A stretch of 9,609 nt of DNA from Candidatus Aquidulcis sp. (GTDB lineage Bacteria > Chloroflexota > Anaerolineae > Anaerolineales > E44-bin32), in the NCBI GenBank assembly GCA_020723365.1, contig DYJB01000016.1, forward strand, positions 17,564 to 27,172, written 5' to 3'. Made by a program: the position numbers and the translations under genes. A model generated the notes under the pieces. It made no database searches and was not told the DNA's origin. It worked only from the letters and a program-made list of their open reading frames with translations. This document shows, one piece after another, positions 1 through 5,829 of the stretch. The first letter of the stretch is position 1; each line of letters starts with the position of its first letter.

Positions 1-645
1 GTGGGGCGCGATGCGGATGGAAACCTGATCGGCGGCACGCCGCGCCGGCCGAACGCCATCAACCTTCCGGCGCCCACCCCCACGCATGTGCCGAGCCGGG
101 TGGTGATCAACGAGGTGCTCATTCGGCCGCACTACGACTGGGAGGGCACCGGCGGCGTGACGACCGGTGATGAGTTCATCGAGCTCTACAACGCCGGAAG
201 CCTGCCGGTCCGGTTGCTGGGCTGGGCGCTGGACGACCTGGAAGGAGGAGGCTCGAAGCCGTACACCATCGGCGATACAGTTCTACCGGCTCACGGTTAC
301 CTGGTCTACTTCCGCACGCGCACGCACATTGCGCTCAACGACACCGGCGACACCGTCCGGTTGCTGGCGCCGGACGGACGGGTGGTCAACCAGATCAACT
401 ACCTCAAGGTCCGCGCCGCCAACCTGTCCTATGGCCGTCTGCCGGACGGCGGCCATCATCTGTACTACGGACTGTGGCCGACAGCAGGCGGGCCGAACTT
501 GCTCTTCGTCCCGCCCCGCATCCCGCTCCCGGTGGTGGACACGCTCGCCTGCCCGGCGGGACATCTGCATCCGCTCCTGGCTCGCTTTCCGGATCTGCCG
601 CTGGCCAGGCGGCACCGGGAGGCAGCCCTGGTCACTTGCCCATAG
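1..645 (+). CDS. Lamin tail domain (LTD) protein, 3' part of gene
   Basis: The frame is open from the first base, so the gene most likely begins upstream; the GTG at 1 is probably an internal codon. After a Pro/Thr-rich linker (about residues 22-32), residues 33-165 read as one lamin-tail (LTD) beta-sandwich. The domain starts with VVINEVLIRP, followed by GDEFIELYNAG, the conserved W in LLGWALDD, GYLVYFRTRT, the DTGDTVRLLAPDG strand pair, and the closing SYGRLPDGG with the GGPN turn. LTD domains in bacteria occur in secreted or surface proteins, often beside nucleases or as adhesion-like modules. No catalytic domain is visible in the part seen. About 45 residues follow the domain, ending in a short basic tail that looks unstructured. 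The stop is TAG at 643. Domain assignment is firm; the role of the whole protein cannot be judged without its N-terminus. Confidence 0.85.
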   Translation: MGRDADGNLIGGTPRRPNAINLPAPTPTHVPSRVVINEVLIRPHYDWEGTGGVTTGDEFIELYNAGSLPVRLLGWALDDLEGGGSKPYTIGDTVLPAHGYLVYFRTRTHIALNDTGDTVRLLAPDGRVVNQINYLKVRAANLSYGRLPDGGHHLYYGLWPTAGGPNLLFVPPRIPLPVVDTLACPAGHLHPLLARFPDLPLARRHREAALVTCP

Positions 646-648
646 CCA

Positions 649-674
649 GCTCGTGGGATTTCCCACAAGCCTTT
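649..674 (+). terminator. Weak hairpin terminator after LTD gene
   Basis: Starting 4 nt behind the LTD stop, GCTCGTGGG (649-657) and CCCACAAGC (662-670) pair with one mismatch around a 4-nt loop ATTT. A short CTTTC tract follows. The T-tract is brief, so termination may be inefficient. Confidence 0.45.
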
Positions 675-769
675 CACGCCAACCGGGGTCATTGGTATTC
701 GCCCTTTACGCCTGGGGGCGTAGTCTGGAGTTGGGAGTCCTTGGGTCCCCGGACAAACAGCGGTTGCCT

Positions 770-1242
770 GTGAAGAACGCTCTCTTCACCCTGCTGGTCC
801 CCGGCGTGACCGCCTTTGCCCTCCCGCTGAACTGGCGCGCGGCCGACCACTGGCGACCAGCGGTCTGCTGCGCACGCCTGGAGCGGGACTGCTCGGCATC
901 GGTGCGGCAGCCTACGCCTGGTGTGTGTGGGACTTTGCCGCCTACGGCCGCGGAACGCCGCTGCCGCTCGACGCACCCAGGCGGCTCGTCACGCGCGGGC
1001 TCTACCGCTACACACGCAATCCGATGTACCTGGGCGTCCTGTCCGTCGCGGCCGCGTGGCCGGCGGTTTTCGCTTCGAGTTAGCTCCTCGTCTACGCTGC
1101 CGGCCTGGCCCTTGCCTTTCAGTCGTTCGTCGTTCTCTATGAAGAGCCTCGGCTGCGGGCGTTGTTCGGCGCCGAGTACGGCGCCTGCTGCCGCACGGTC
1201 GCCCGCTGGCTTGCCTTGCCGCGCCCACGGATGCCTGACTGA
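770..1242 (+). pseudogene. Broken ICMT/PEMT-family membrane methyltransferase
   Basis: The reading starts at GTG 770 (MKNALFTLLVPGVTAFALP), typical of small isoprenylcysteine carboxyl methyltransferase (ICMT) or phospholipid methyltransferase-like membrane enzymes. Around 820-840 the frame that makes family sense moves by one position, equivalent to loss of 1 nt. From 862 the new frame reads LLRTPGAGLLGIGAAAYAW, then RGLYRYTRNPMYLGVL, the family's hallmark RNPMY motif for S-adenosylmethionine binding. It runs into an in-frame TAG at 1081 in the next membrane helix. Behind the stop the same frame continues with LLVYAAGLALAFQSFVVLYE and EEPRLRALFGAEYGACCR, the usual C-terminal signature, where the tyrosine normally found after EYGA is Cys. 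It ends at TGA 1240 (PRPRMPD). With a frameshift and a nonsense codon the gene is very probably inactive. Two sequencing errors in one gene are possible but less likely. Confidence 0.8.
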
Positions 1243-1322
1243 GCCCCGGCTCGCCTCGCGACCTTCTCCAGTTTCCTGCGTAGACCTGATCGGGAAAGCC
1301 CGAGGGGCTGGAGGAGGACACG

Positions 1323-1535
1323 ATGACGACCGAGACCCGACGCCTGTACCGTTCGCAGAGCCAGCGCATGATCGGCGGTGTGTGCGGCGGACTGGGCGAC
1401 TACCTTTCCGTCGACCCGACGATCATCCGCCTGCTGTTCGTGGCGGCAGCCATTTTCGGCGGACACGGCCTGCTGCTCTACCTGATCCTGCTTCTCCTGG
1501 TGCCGGTGGAGCCGAGCCCGTCTGCTTCCGCCTGA
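1323..1535 (+). CDS. PspC-domain small membrane protein
   Basis: A 70-residue protein made almost entirely of one PspC domain. The N-terminal RRLYRSQSQRMIGGVCGGLG matches the family's basic 'R-S-x-x-x-x-IxGVCGGLaeY' opening, followed by DYLSVDPTIIRLLFV and one or two hydrophobic helices (about residues 36-61) ending in LVP. In enterobacteria PspC is an inner-membrane partner of the phage-shock stress response. The many stand-alone bacterial PspC mini-proteins are mostly uncharacterised, and no other psp gene is visible here. The ATG at 1323 is well placed behind GGAGGA (about 1310-1315) with a 7-nt gap. The short tail after the domain (EPSPSASA) is low complexity. It lies 80 nt behind the methyltransferase remnant; no convincing own promoter was seen. 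Confidence 0.92.
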   Translation: MTTETRRLYRSQSQRMIGGVCGGLGDYLSVDPTIIRLLFVAAAIFGGHGLLLYLILLLLVPVEPSPSASA

Positions 1536-1562
1536 GCGCGAACGTTTCCGGTGGGTGCGGTG

Positions 1563-1594
1563 GATCCGAGGGCATCGCGGGATGCCCTCGGATC
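1563..1594. repeat. Perfect 14-bp inverted repeat (terminator stem or operator)
   Basis: GATCCGAGGGCATC (1563-1576) and GATGCCCTCGGATC (1581-1594) are exact reverse complements around a 4-nt spacer GCGG. It sits 27 nt behind the PspC stop and ends 18 bp before the TAGAAT -10 element of the next gene, so it covers the place a -35 region would occupy. No T-tract follows. It could end pspC transcription as an RNA hairpin, or be a double-stranded operator for the peptidase promoter; the sequence alone does not decide. Confidence 0.7.
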
Positions 1595-1611
1595 GCGTTG
1601 CAGGGCGGGCG

Positions 1612-1620
1612 TGCTAGAAT
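1612..1620 (+). promoter_or_regulatory. Extended -10 promoter of M49 peptidase gene
   Basis: TGC followed by TAGAAT (one mismatch to TATAAT) forms an extended -10 element with no good -35. Transcription would start near 1627, giving a leader of about 20 nt that contains the ribosome-binding site GAGGAG (1634-1639), 7 nt before ATG 1647. Confidence 0.55.
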
Positions 1621-1646
1621 GGCTCACCCCTCCGAGGAGCGTGTGC

Positions 1647-3455
1647 ATGCAGGCCTCGCCGATCCGCCTGATTCCCTACCAGCAGGAGGGGGAACCGCCG
1701 CGCCAGGCGGCCATCCTGCGCGTTGAGCCGACGCTCGAGGGGCTGAGCGACGACGATGTGCAGGTGCTCGGACATCTGACCGAGGCCGCCGACCGCATGA
1801 ATCCGGTCTTCCGGGATCAGGCGGAGGCGCGCACGCCCGCCGTGCGGACTCTGCTGCTGGACCTGATCGAGGCCGCCGAGGGACCCACGCGCCAGGTGCT
1901 GGAGGACTACCGGGCGATCTTCGAACTTCAGAACGGCCCCTACACCTCGATCCCTCCCAAGAACCATTTGCTCAAGCTCCCGCTCGACGACCTGAGGCGC
2001 CTGGCGAAGTTCGCCGGCCGGCAGGCCGAGCGCTCGCTCGAAGCCCACGTCGGCCTGCTGACGCAAGGGGCTGTCCCGTCCGATAGGGGCAACCTGTATC
2101 CGGAGGACCTGACCGAGGCCGAGTTCGAGGCGCTGGGCGCCGACCGCCTGCGGGTCAACTCGTCGGTGGTGCGCGGCGCGGGCGGCAAACCCGAGGTGCT
2201 CCTCAACGAGAGGCGCTACGCCCGGACCCTGGCGCCGGCGCTGGCGCACCTGCGTGCCGCCCGCGACCTGGCGCGCGACCCCGGCTTCCGCATCTACCTA
2301 GACGCCAAGATCGTCGAGATGGAGACGGGCAGCGAGGAGGCCCGCCGAGTCGCCGACCACGCCTGGGTGACGCACAACTCGCCCATTGACATCGTCATCT
2401 CCACCGCCCTGGAGGTCTACCTCGACGGCTACCGCGCTGCCCGCGGCGCCGCCACGGGCGCCGTGCACGTGCGCAACCGTCAGGCGGAGGCGATGCTGCA
2501 GGCGATCGTGGCCCAGGTGCCACGCCTGGAGGCGACGGCCCCCTGGACTCATCGGCGGTCCGGCGTCGACGCCTCCCGCCTGCCGAAACTCAAGTTCGTG
2601 GATGTCTTCGCCTGGTCCGGCGATTACGTCGGCAGCCCGATGACGACGCTGGCGCAGAGCCTGCCCAACGATGAGTGGATCGTCCAGACCTTCGGTGCGG
2701 TGAACATGGTGTACGTCAACACCAGCCGGCTGGTGCTGCGAAGTTCAGGGCGGCTGGCGCCGGAGCGCTTCCTCACGCGCGCTGCCGCCGAGCGGCCGCT
2801 CGATCCGCTCTTCGAGGCCTACACCCTGCACACGGCGCTGCACGAGATCGGGCATGCCTCCGGATGCATGGACCCCGAGCATGCACAGGGTCAGCCGCGC
2901 GACTTCCTCCAGGAAGAGTACCCGTGGCTGGAGGAAGCCCGCGCCGAACTCTTCGGCCTGTGGGCGCTCGGCCCGATGGTGGAAGCCGGCGTCTTCGATC
3001 CGGTGCTCGAGCAGGCCGGCTTCGACGGCATGCTGCTCACCATGCTGGGCGCGCTCAAGTACGATCCTCAGCAGGCGCACGTTTCCGCCCGCAATGCCAT
3101 CTTCCACTACTTCGAGGAGCACGGCGCCATCCGGCGCGTGACCGAGGGTGGGCGGTTGTGCTTCGAGATGCCGCTGGAACCGGCGCGCCGGGCGGCGGCC
3201 GAGATGCTGCGCACCATCGCCGATCTGCGCTCCGCCGGCGACAGGACGGGCGCCACGCGGCTGCGCCAGAAGTACGTCTACGCCGACGCCCTCAAGCCTG
3301 AGATCGAGGCCCGCACGGCGGACCTGCCTCTGGGAACAGGGCTGATCTTCCCGCGCCTCAAGCAGTCCGGCGGACGCTACCTGCGCGAGTGGATCTATCC
3401 CGAGCGCTTCGAGGACCAGCCCAAGTTCGCCTACGATCTGGAGCTCGGCGCCTAG
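1647..3455 (+). CDS. M49 family (dipeptidyl-peptidase III-like) zinc metallopeptidase
   Basis: A 602-residue protein with no signal peptide, so probably cytoplasmic. Zinc-peptidase residues are clear: H399-E400-I-G-H403 inside HTALHEIGHASG supplies two zinc ligands and the catalytic glutamate. EEARAE (residues 429-434) matches the second M49 motif (EECRAE/D), whose second Glu (E430 here) gives the third ligand. Characterised human and yeast DPP III carry a six-residue HExxGH motif. This protein has the five-residue HExxH form, as I recall for the Caldithrix abyssi enzyme (HEISH). Spacing between the two motifs is also shorter than in human DPP III. DPP III removes dipeptides from the N-termini of short peptides in intracellular turnover; that substrate range is inferred here. 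The ATG at 1647 was chosen over upstream in-frame starts because it has GAGGAG at 7 nt and follows the extended -10 at 1612-1620. Length is near the 550-740 usual for the family. Confidence 0.85.
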   Translation: MQASPIRLIPYQQEGEPPRQAAILRVEPTLEGLSDDDVQVLGHLTEAADRMNPVFRDQAEARTPAVRTLLLDLIEAAEGPTRQVLEDYRAIFELQNGPYTSIPPKNHLLKLPLDDLRRLAKFAGRQAERSLEAHVGLLTQGAVPSDRGNLYPEDLTEAEFEALGADRLRVNSSVVRGAGGKPEVLLNERRYARTLAPALAHLRAARDLARDPGFRIYLDAKIVEMETGSEEARRVADHAWVTHNSPIDIVISTALEVYLDGYRAARGAATGAVHVRNRQAEAMLQAIVAQVPRLEATAPWTHRRSGVDASRLPKLKFVDVFAWSGDYVGSPMTTLAQSLPNDEWIVQTFGAVNMVYVNTSRLVLRSSGRLAPERFLTRAAAERPLDPLFEAYTLHTALHEIGHASGCMDPEHAQGQPRDFLQEEYPWLEEARAELFGLWALGPMVEAGVFDPVLEQAGFDGMLLTMLGALKYDPQQAHVSARNAIFHYFEEHGAIRRVTEGGRLCFEMPLEPARRAAAEMLRTIADLRSAGDRTGATRLRQKYVYADALKPEIEARTADLPLGTGLIFPRLKQSGGRYLREWIYPERFEDQPKFAYDLELGA

Positions 3456-3472
3456 CCGCCGCCACCCCACCG

Positions 3473-3517
3473 GGCGGCTCAGGACAGCAACCCCGGCGCT
3501 CCCTGTTCTGAGTCGCC
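3473..3517 (+). terminator. Long RNA hairpin behind M49 gene
   Basis: A 15-bp stem pairs GGCGGCTCAGGACAG (3473-3487) with CTGTTCTGAGTCGCC (3503-3517) around a 15-nt loop, 17 nt after the stop codon. Two of the pairs are G-U (G3477 with U3513, G3483 with U3507). These pair only in RNA of the + strand and would be A-C mismatches in the other, so the structure fits a transcript end or a 3' stabilising hairpin of the peptidase mRNA. There is no T-tract, so it is not a classic intrinsic terminator. Confidence 0.55.
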
Positions 3518-3707
3518 GCCCTGGAAAGCCTGGCGACCTGATCCTGAGCCGGCATCAACGCCTCGGCCGCCTCCACTCTCCCCAGCTGTAATCGGATACT
3601 CATTAAGTAAACATAATCGGCGACAAAGGAGAGGCTGGACGCCCTCTGGCGGCTTAGCGCTGATAGATCACCCCTTCGGTCCCATTAACCGCCTGCTTAC
3701 ACTGGCG

Positions 3708-3716
3708 TGCTATATA
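3708..3716 (+). promoter_or_regulatory. Extended -10 promoter of 53-codon acidic gene
   Basis: TGC followed by TATATA (3711-3716) is an extended -10 element. No -35 box stands 16-18 bp upstream. Transcription would start near 3723, giving a leader of about 60 nt before ATG 3784. Confidence 0.45.
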
Positions 3717-3783
3717 TGGAAGTGTAGGGCACATGTAAGGGAGATGTGGCGGGTTTCGGCCCTACGATGGAGTTGGGGCACCC

Positions 3784-3945
3784 ATGGAACACACAACGGT
3801 CGAAACAGAATGGTATCTGGTGGAATCGGATGAGCCGGAGGACCGGGAGATCTACGTCGAGCCGCAAGGGATGGTTGAGACAGCCCTGAACGAGCTCGGG
3901 GCGGTCATTGTCGCCATCGATCTGGAACTGCCGGAGCCTGCCTAG
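3784..3945 (+). CDS. Orphan acidic 53-residue protein of unknown function
   Basis: ATG 3784 to TAG 3943 encodes 53 residues: 15 Asp/Glu, only one Arg and no Lys, so strongly acidic. The centre reads DEPEDREIYVEPQ and the C-terminal half GAVIVAIDLELPEPA looks like a short amphipathic beta or helix segment. There is no signal peptide, membrane segment or cysteine. I recognise no family. Support for a real gene: an extended -10 upstream (3708-3716), a GGAG at 3769-3772 (11-nt gap, a little long), third-position GC of about 72 percent by hand count as expected for coding sequence here, and an intrinsic terminator 27 nt after the stop. It thus looks like a monocistronic mini-gene. A DNA-mimic, anti-sigma-like or regulatory peptide role would fit the charge, but that is speculation. 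Confidence 0.6.
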   Translation: MEHTTVETEWYLVESDEPEDREIYVEPQGMVETALNELGAVIVAIDLELPEPA

Positions 3946-3972
3946 GCCGGACGGACGTGCGTGGCGCCGCTT

Positions 3973-4005
3973 GCGGGGCGAGCATGAGCTCGCCCCGCTC
4001 TGTTT
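3973..4005 (+). terminator. Strong intrinsic terminator of acidic mini-gene
   Basis: GCGGGGCGAGC (3973-3983) and GCTCGCCCCGC (3988-3998) form a perfect 11-bp stem with a 4-nt ATGA loop. TCTGTTTT follows at 3999-4006. The T-tract is on the + strand, so it ends the transcript of the 53-codon gene and insulates the gatC promoter. Confidence 0.85.
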
Positions 4006-4039
4006 TCCTCCTTCGGGGCGCATCCGCCACGGGCCGCTT

Positions 4040-4048
4040 TGCTATAAT
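4040..4048 (+). promoter_or_regulatory. Extended -10 promoter of gatC operon, leaderless
   Basis: TGC plus a consensus TATAAT (4043-4048) ends only 8 nt before ATG 4057. A start point about 7 nt downstream of the -10 would place the RNA 5' end at about 4055, so the gatC message would be essentially leaderless. In agreement, no Shine-Dalgarno sequence precedes gatC. No -35 is visible. Confidence 0.7.
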
Positions 4049-4056
4049 GCCGCCAC

Positions 4057-4344
4057 ATGGCACTCACGCTCGAAGAGGTCCGCCACATCGCCCAGCTGGC
4101 CCGCTTGAGCCTGACGCCCCAGGAAGAGGCGCGCTTTCAGGTCCAGCTCTCTGCCATCCTGGACTACGCCGCCCGCCTGCGGTCCGTCGACACCTCGGCG
4201 ATTCCGCCCACGGCCAGCGTCCTGCCGCTGGATGCTCCTCTTCGCCCTGACGAACCGCGGCCGACCGAGGTTGGGGCCCGGCTGTTGGGTCAGGCGCCCG
4301 AGGCGGCCGAGGGCATGTTCCGCATCCCGCCGGTGTTCCCGTAG
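4057..4344 (+). CDS. gatC: Asp/Glu-tRNA amidotransferase subunit C
   Basis: A 95-residue protein with the standard GatC opening ALTLEEVRHIAQLARLSLT, the helix pair EEARFQVQLSAILDYAARL, and the extended tail VLPLDAPLRPDEP ending in FRIPPVF. GatC wraps around GatA and tethers it to GatB in the GatCAB complex, which converts Glu-tRNA(Gln) and/or Asp-tRNA(Asn) to the amide form in bacteria lacking the direct synthetase. Length and both termini match the family, so the start is secure even though no ribosome-binding site is visible. The promoter at 4040-4048 implies leaderless translation. It is first in an operon with gatA 12 nt downstream. Confidence 0.96.
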   Translation: MALTLEEVRHIAQLARLSLTPQEEARFQVQLSAILDYAARLRSVDTSAIPPTASVLPLDAPLRPDEPRPTEVGARLLGQAPEAAEGMFRIPPVFP

Positions 4345-4356
4345 CCGGATCGACCG

Positions 4357-5829
4357 ATGCCCAATCTGACGGCCCTCAGCCTGCTGGATGCCTCGGACGG
4401 CCTGCGCGCCGGCGACTTCTCGTCCGTTGAACTCACGCATGCCTGTCTCGACCGCATCCAGGCCCTCGACGCGGTGCTGTGTTCCTTCCTGTTCGTGGCG
4501 CCGGAATCCGCCCTGGAGCAGGCTCGCCACGCCGATCAGGTCCTGCGCCGGGCGCGCCGCGAGGGCGCGCCGGCCGTGTCCCGCCTGACCGGCATTCCGG
4601 TGGCGATCAAGGATGTGTTGTGTGTGCAGGGGATGCCGGCCACGGCCGGCTCGCGCATCCTGGAGGGCTTTCTGCCTCCATACACCGCCACCAGCGTCCA
4701 GCGCCTGCTGGATGCCGGCGTGGTCATCCTGGGCAAGACCAATACAGATGAGTTCGCCATGGGGTCGTCCACCGAGAACTCCTCCTACGGCGTGACGCAC
4801 AATCCCTGGCGCCTCGACCGTGTGCCCGGAGGATCGTCCGGCGGATCGGCCGCCGCCGTGGCGGCCGGGCTGTGCTTCGCGGCGCTGGGCAGCGATACCG
4901 GCGGTTCCGTTCGCCAGCCGGCGGCCTTCTGCGGCGTCACCGGGCTCAAGACTTCCTACGGCCGCGTTTCACGCTACGGCCTGATCGCCTACGGTTCATC
5001 ACTCGACACGGTGGGCGCCTTTGCCCGCTCCGCCGCTGATCTGCAGCCGCTCTTCACGACCATGGCCGGGCACGACGCCCTCGATTCGACCAGCCTGCCG
5101 GCGCCGGTCCCGGAGATCGACCTCGGCCGCGGCGACCTGCGCGGCCTGCGCGTGGGCGTCCCGCGCGAGTACTTCATCGACGGCATGCAGCCGGCCGTCG
5201 AGCGCGGCGTGCGCCAGGCCATCGAGGTGCTCAGGAGCCTGGGCGCCACGATCGAGGACGTCCGCCTGCCGCACACCGACCTGGCGCTGCCGGTCTACTA
5301 CCTGATCGCCCCGGCAGAAGCCTCCGCCAACCTGGCGCGCTATGACGGCGTACGCTTCGGGCCGCGCCGCGCCGGGATGGATCTGCTGGCCCAGTACCTG
5401 GAGACGCGCGGGGCGCTGTTCGGCCCGGAGGTCAAACGACGCATCATGCTCGGCACCTACGCCCTGTCGGCCGGCTACTACGACGCCTACTACGGCCAGG
5501 CGCAGAAGGTGCGCACCCTGATCAAACAGGACTTCGACGAGGCCTTCCGCCGATTGGACCTGATCGCCTGCCCGGTGACTCCCACGACGGCCTTCGGCAT
5601 CGGTCAGCACGGCGACGACCCGCTGTCGATGTACCTCGAGGACGTCTTCACCCTGCCGGCCAACCTGGCCGGCGTCCCCGGGATGGCGTTCCCGGTCGGC
5701 TACGATGAAACCGGGCTGCCCATCGGCATGCAGCTCATGGCGCCCTCCCTGGGCGAGCCTGCCCTGTTCCGTGCCACGCATGCCTACCAGTCCGTGACCG
5801 CCTGGCAGAAGGAGCGAGCGCTGCGATGA
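4357..5829 (+). CDS. gatA: Asp/Glu-tRNA amidotransferase subunit A (glutaminase)
   Basis: A 490-residue amidase-signature enzyme that hydrolyses glutamine and passes the ammonia through a tunnel to GatB. The Ser-cisSer-Lys triad is intact: K85 in PVAIKDVLC, cis-Ser S160 in PGGSSGGSAAAVAAG, and nucleophile S184 in GSDTGGSVRQPAAFCG. The gaps (75 and 24 residues) equal those I know for Staphylococcus aureus GatA. Family landmarks follow: GLKTSYGRVSRYGLIAYGSSLD, the YYLIAPAEASANLARYDGVRFG substrate region, the PTTAFGIG loop, and the C-terminal NLAGVPGMAFPVG with GLPIGMQLMAP. Full length, no damage. gatB, the third subunit, is not in this window and must be encoded elsewhere, as is common. The last codons overlap the next gene by 4 nt (ATGA), implying translational coupling. 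Confidence 0.97.
   Translation: MPNLTALSLLDASDGLRAGDFSSVELTHACLDRIQALDAVLCSFLFVAPESALEQARHADQVLRRARREGAPAVSRLTGIPVAIKDVLCVQGMPATAGSRILEGFLPPYTATSVQRLLDAGVVILGKTNTDEFAMGSSTENSSYGVTHNPWRLDRVPGGSSGGSAAAVAAGLCFAALGSDTGGSVRQPAAFCGVTGLKTSYGRVSRYGLIAYGSSLDTVGAFARSAADLQPLFTTMAGHDALDSTSLPAPVPEIDLGRGDLRGLRVGVPREYFIDGMQPAVERGVRQAIEVLRSLGATIEDVRLPHTDLALPVYYLIAPAEASANLARYDGVRFGPRRAGMDLLAQYLETRGALFGPEVKRRIMLGTYALSAGYYDAYYGQAQKVRTLIKQDFDEAFRRLDLIACPVTPTTAFGIGQHGDDPLSMYLEDVFTLPANLAGVPGMAFPVGYDETGLPIGMQLMAPSLGEPALFRATHAYQSVTAWQKERALR

Larger units (their letters stand above)
3456..3783. other. Gene-poor interval with hairpin and AT-rich pocket
   Basis: No convincing gene was found on either strand. The first 60 nt hold the hairpin behind the M49 gene. 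Positions 3587-3620 are conspicuously AT-rich for this window and contain the direct repeat TAATCGG twice (3589-3595 and 3614-3620, starts 25 nt apart), with CATAAT at 3612-3617 resembling a -10 box. An orphan Shine-Dalgarno-like AAAGGAGAGG (3625-3634) follows, but no ATG, GTG or TTG at a usable distance. It could be the relic of a lost gene or a structured leader; small inverted repeats (AGAGG 3630-3634 with CCTCT 3643-3647) are present. The promoter of the 53-codon gene is at its 3' end. Confidence 0.5.

Noticed and set aside
707..722. 6-bp inverted repeat TACGCC/GGCGTA before the methyltransferase remnant
   Set aside because: Too short to distinguish from chance in GC-rich DNA, with no clear promoter partner.
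167..1726. Long + strand open frame of 519 codons
   Set aside because: It crosses the LTD gene, the methyltransferase remnant, the PspC gene and the start of the M49 gene in the wrong frame. Its product is Ser/Arg/Pro-rich junk; only the short part after 770 belongs to the methyltransferase remnant.
3744..3833. Possible upstream ORF of 29 codons overlapping the acidic mini-gene
   Set aside because: The GGGAG directly abuts its ATG, too close for initiation, and the peptide has no recognisable pattern.
3697..4023. Minus-strand ORF of 108 codons opposite the acidic mini-gene
   Set aside because: It spans the intrinsic terminator and both promoters and has no ribosome-binding site or family pattern. 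The + strand mini-gene explains the signals better.
4999..5781. Minus-strand open frame of 260 codons inside gatA
   Set aside because: Shadow of gatA, rich in Arg, Gly, Val and His with no family signature.
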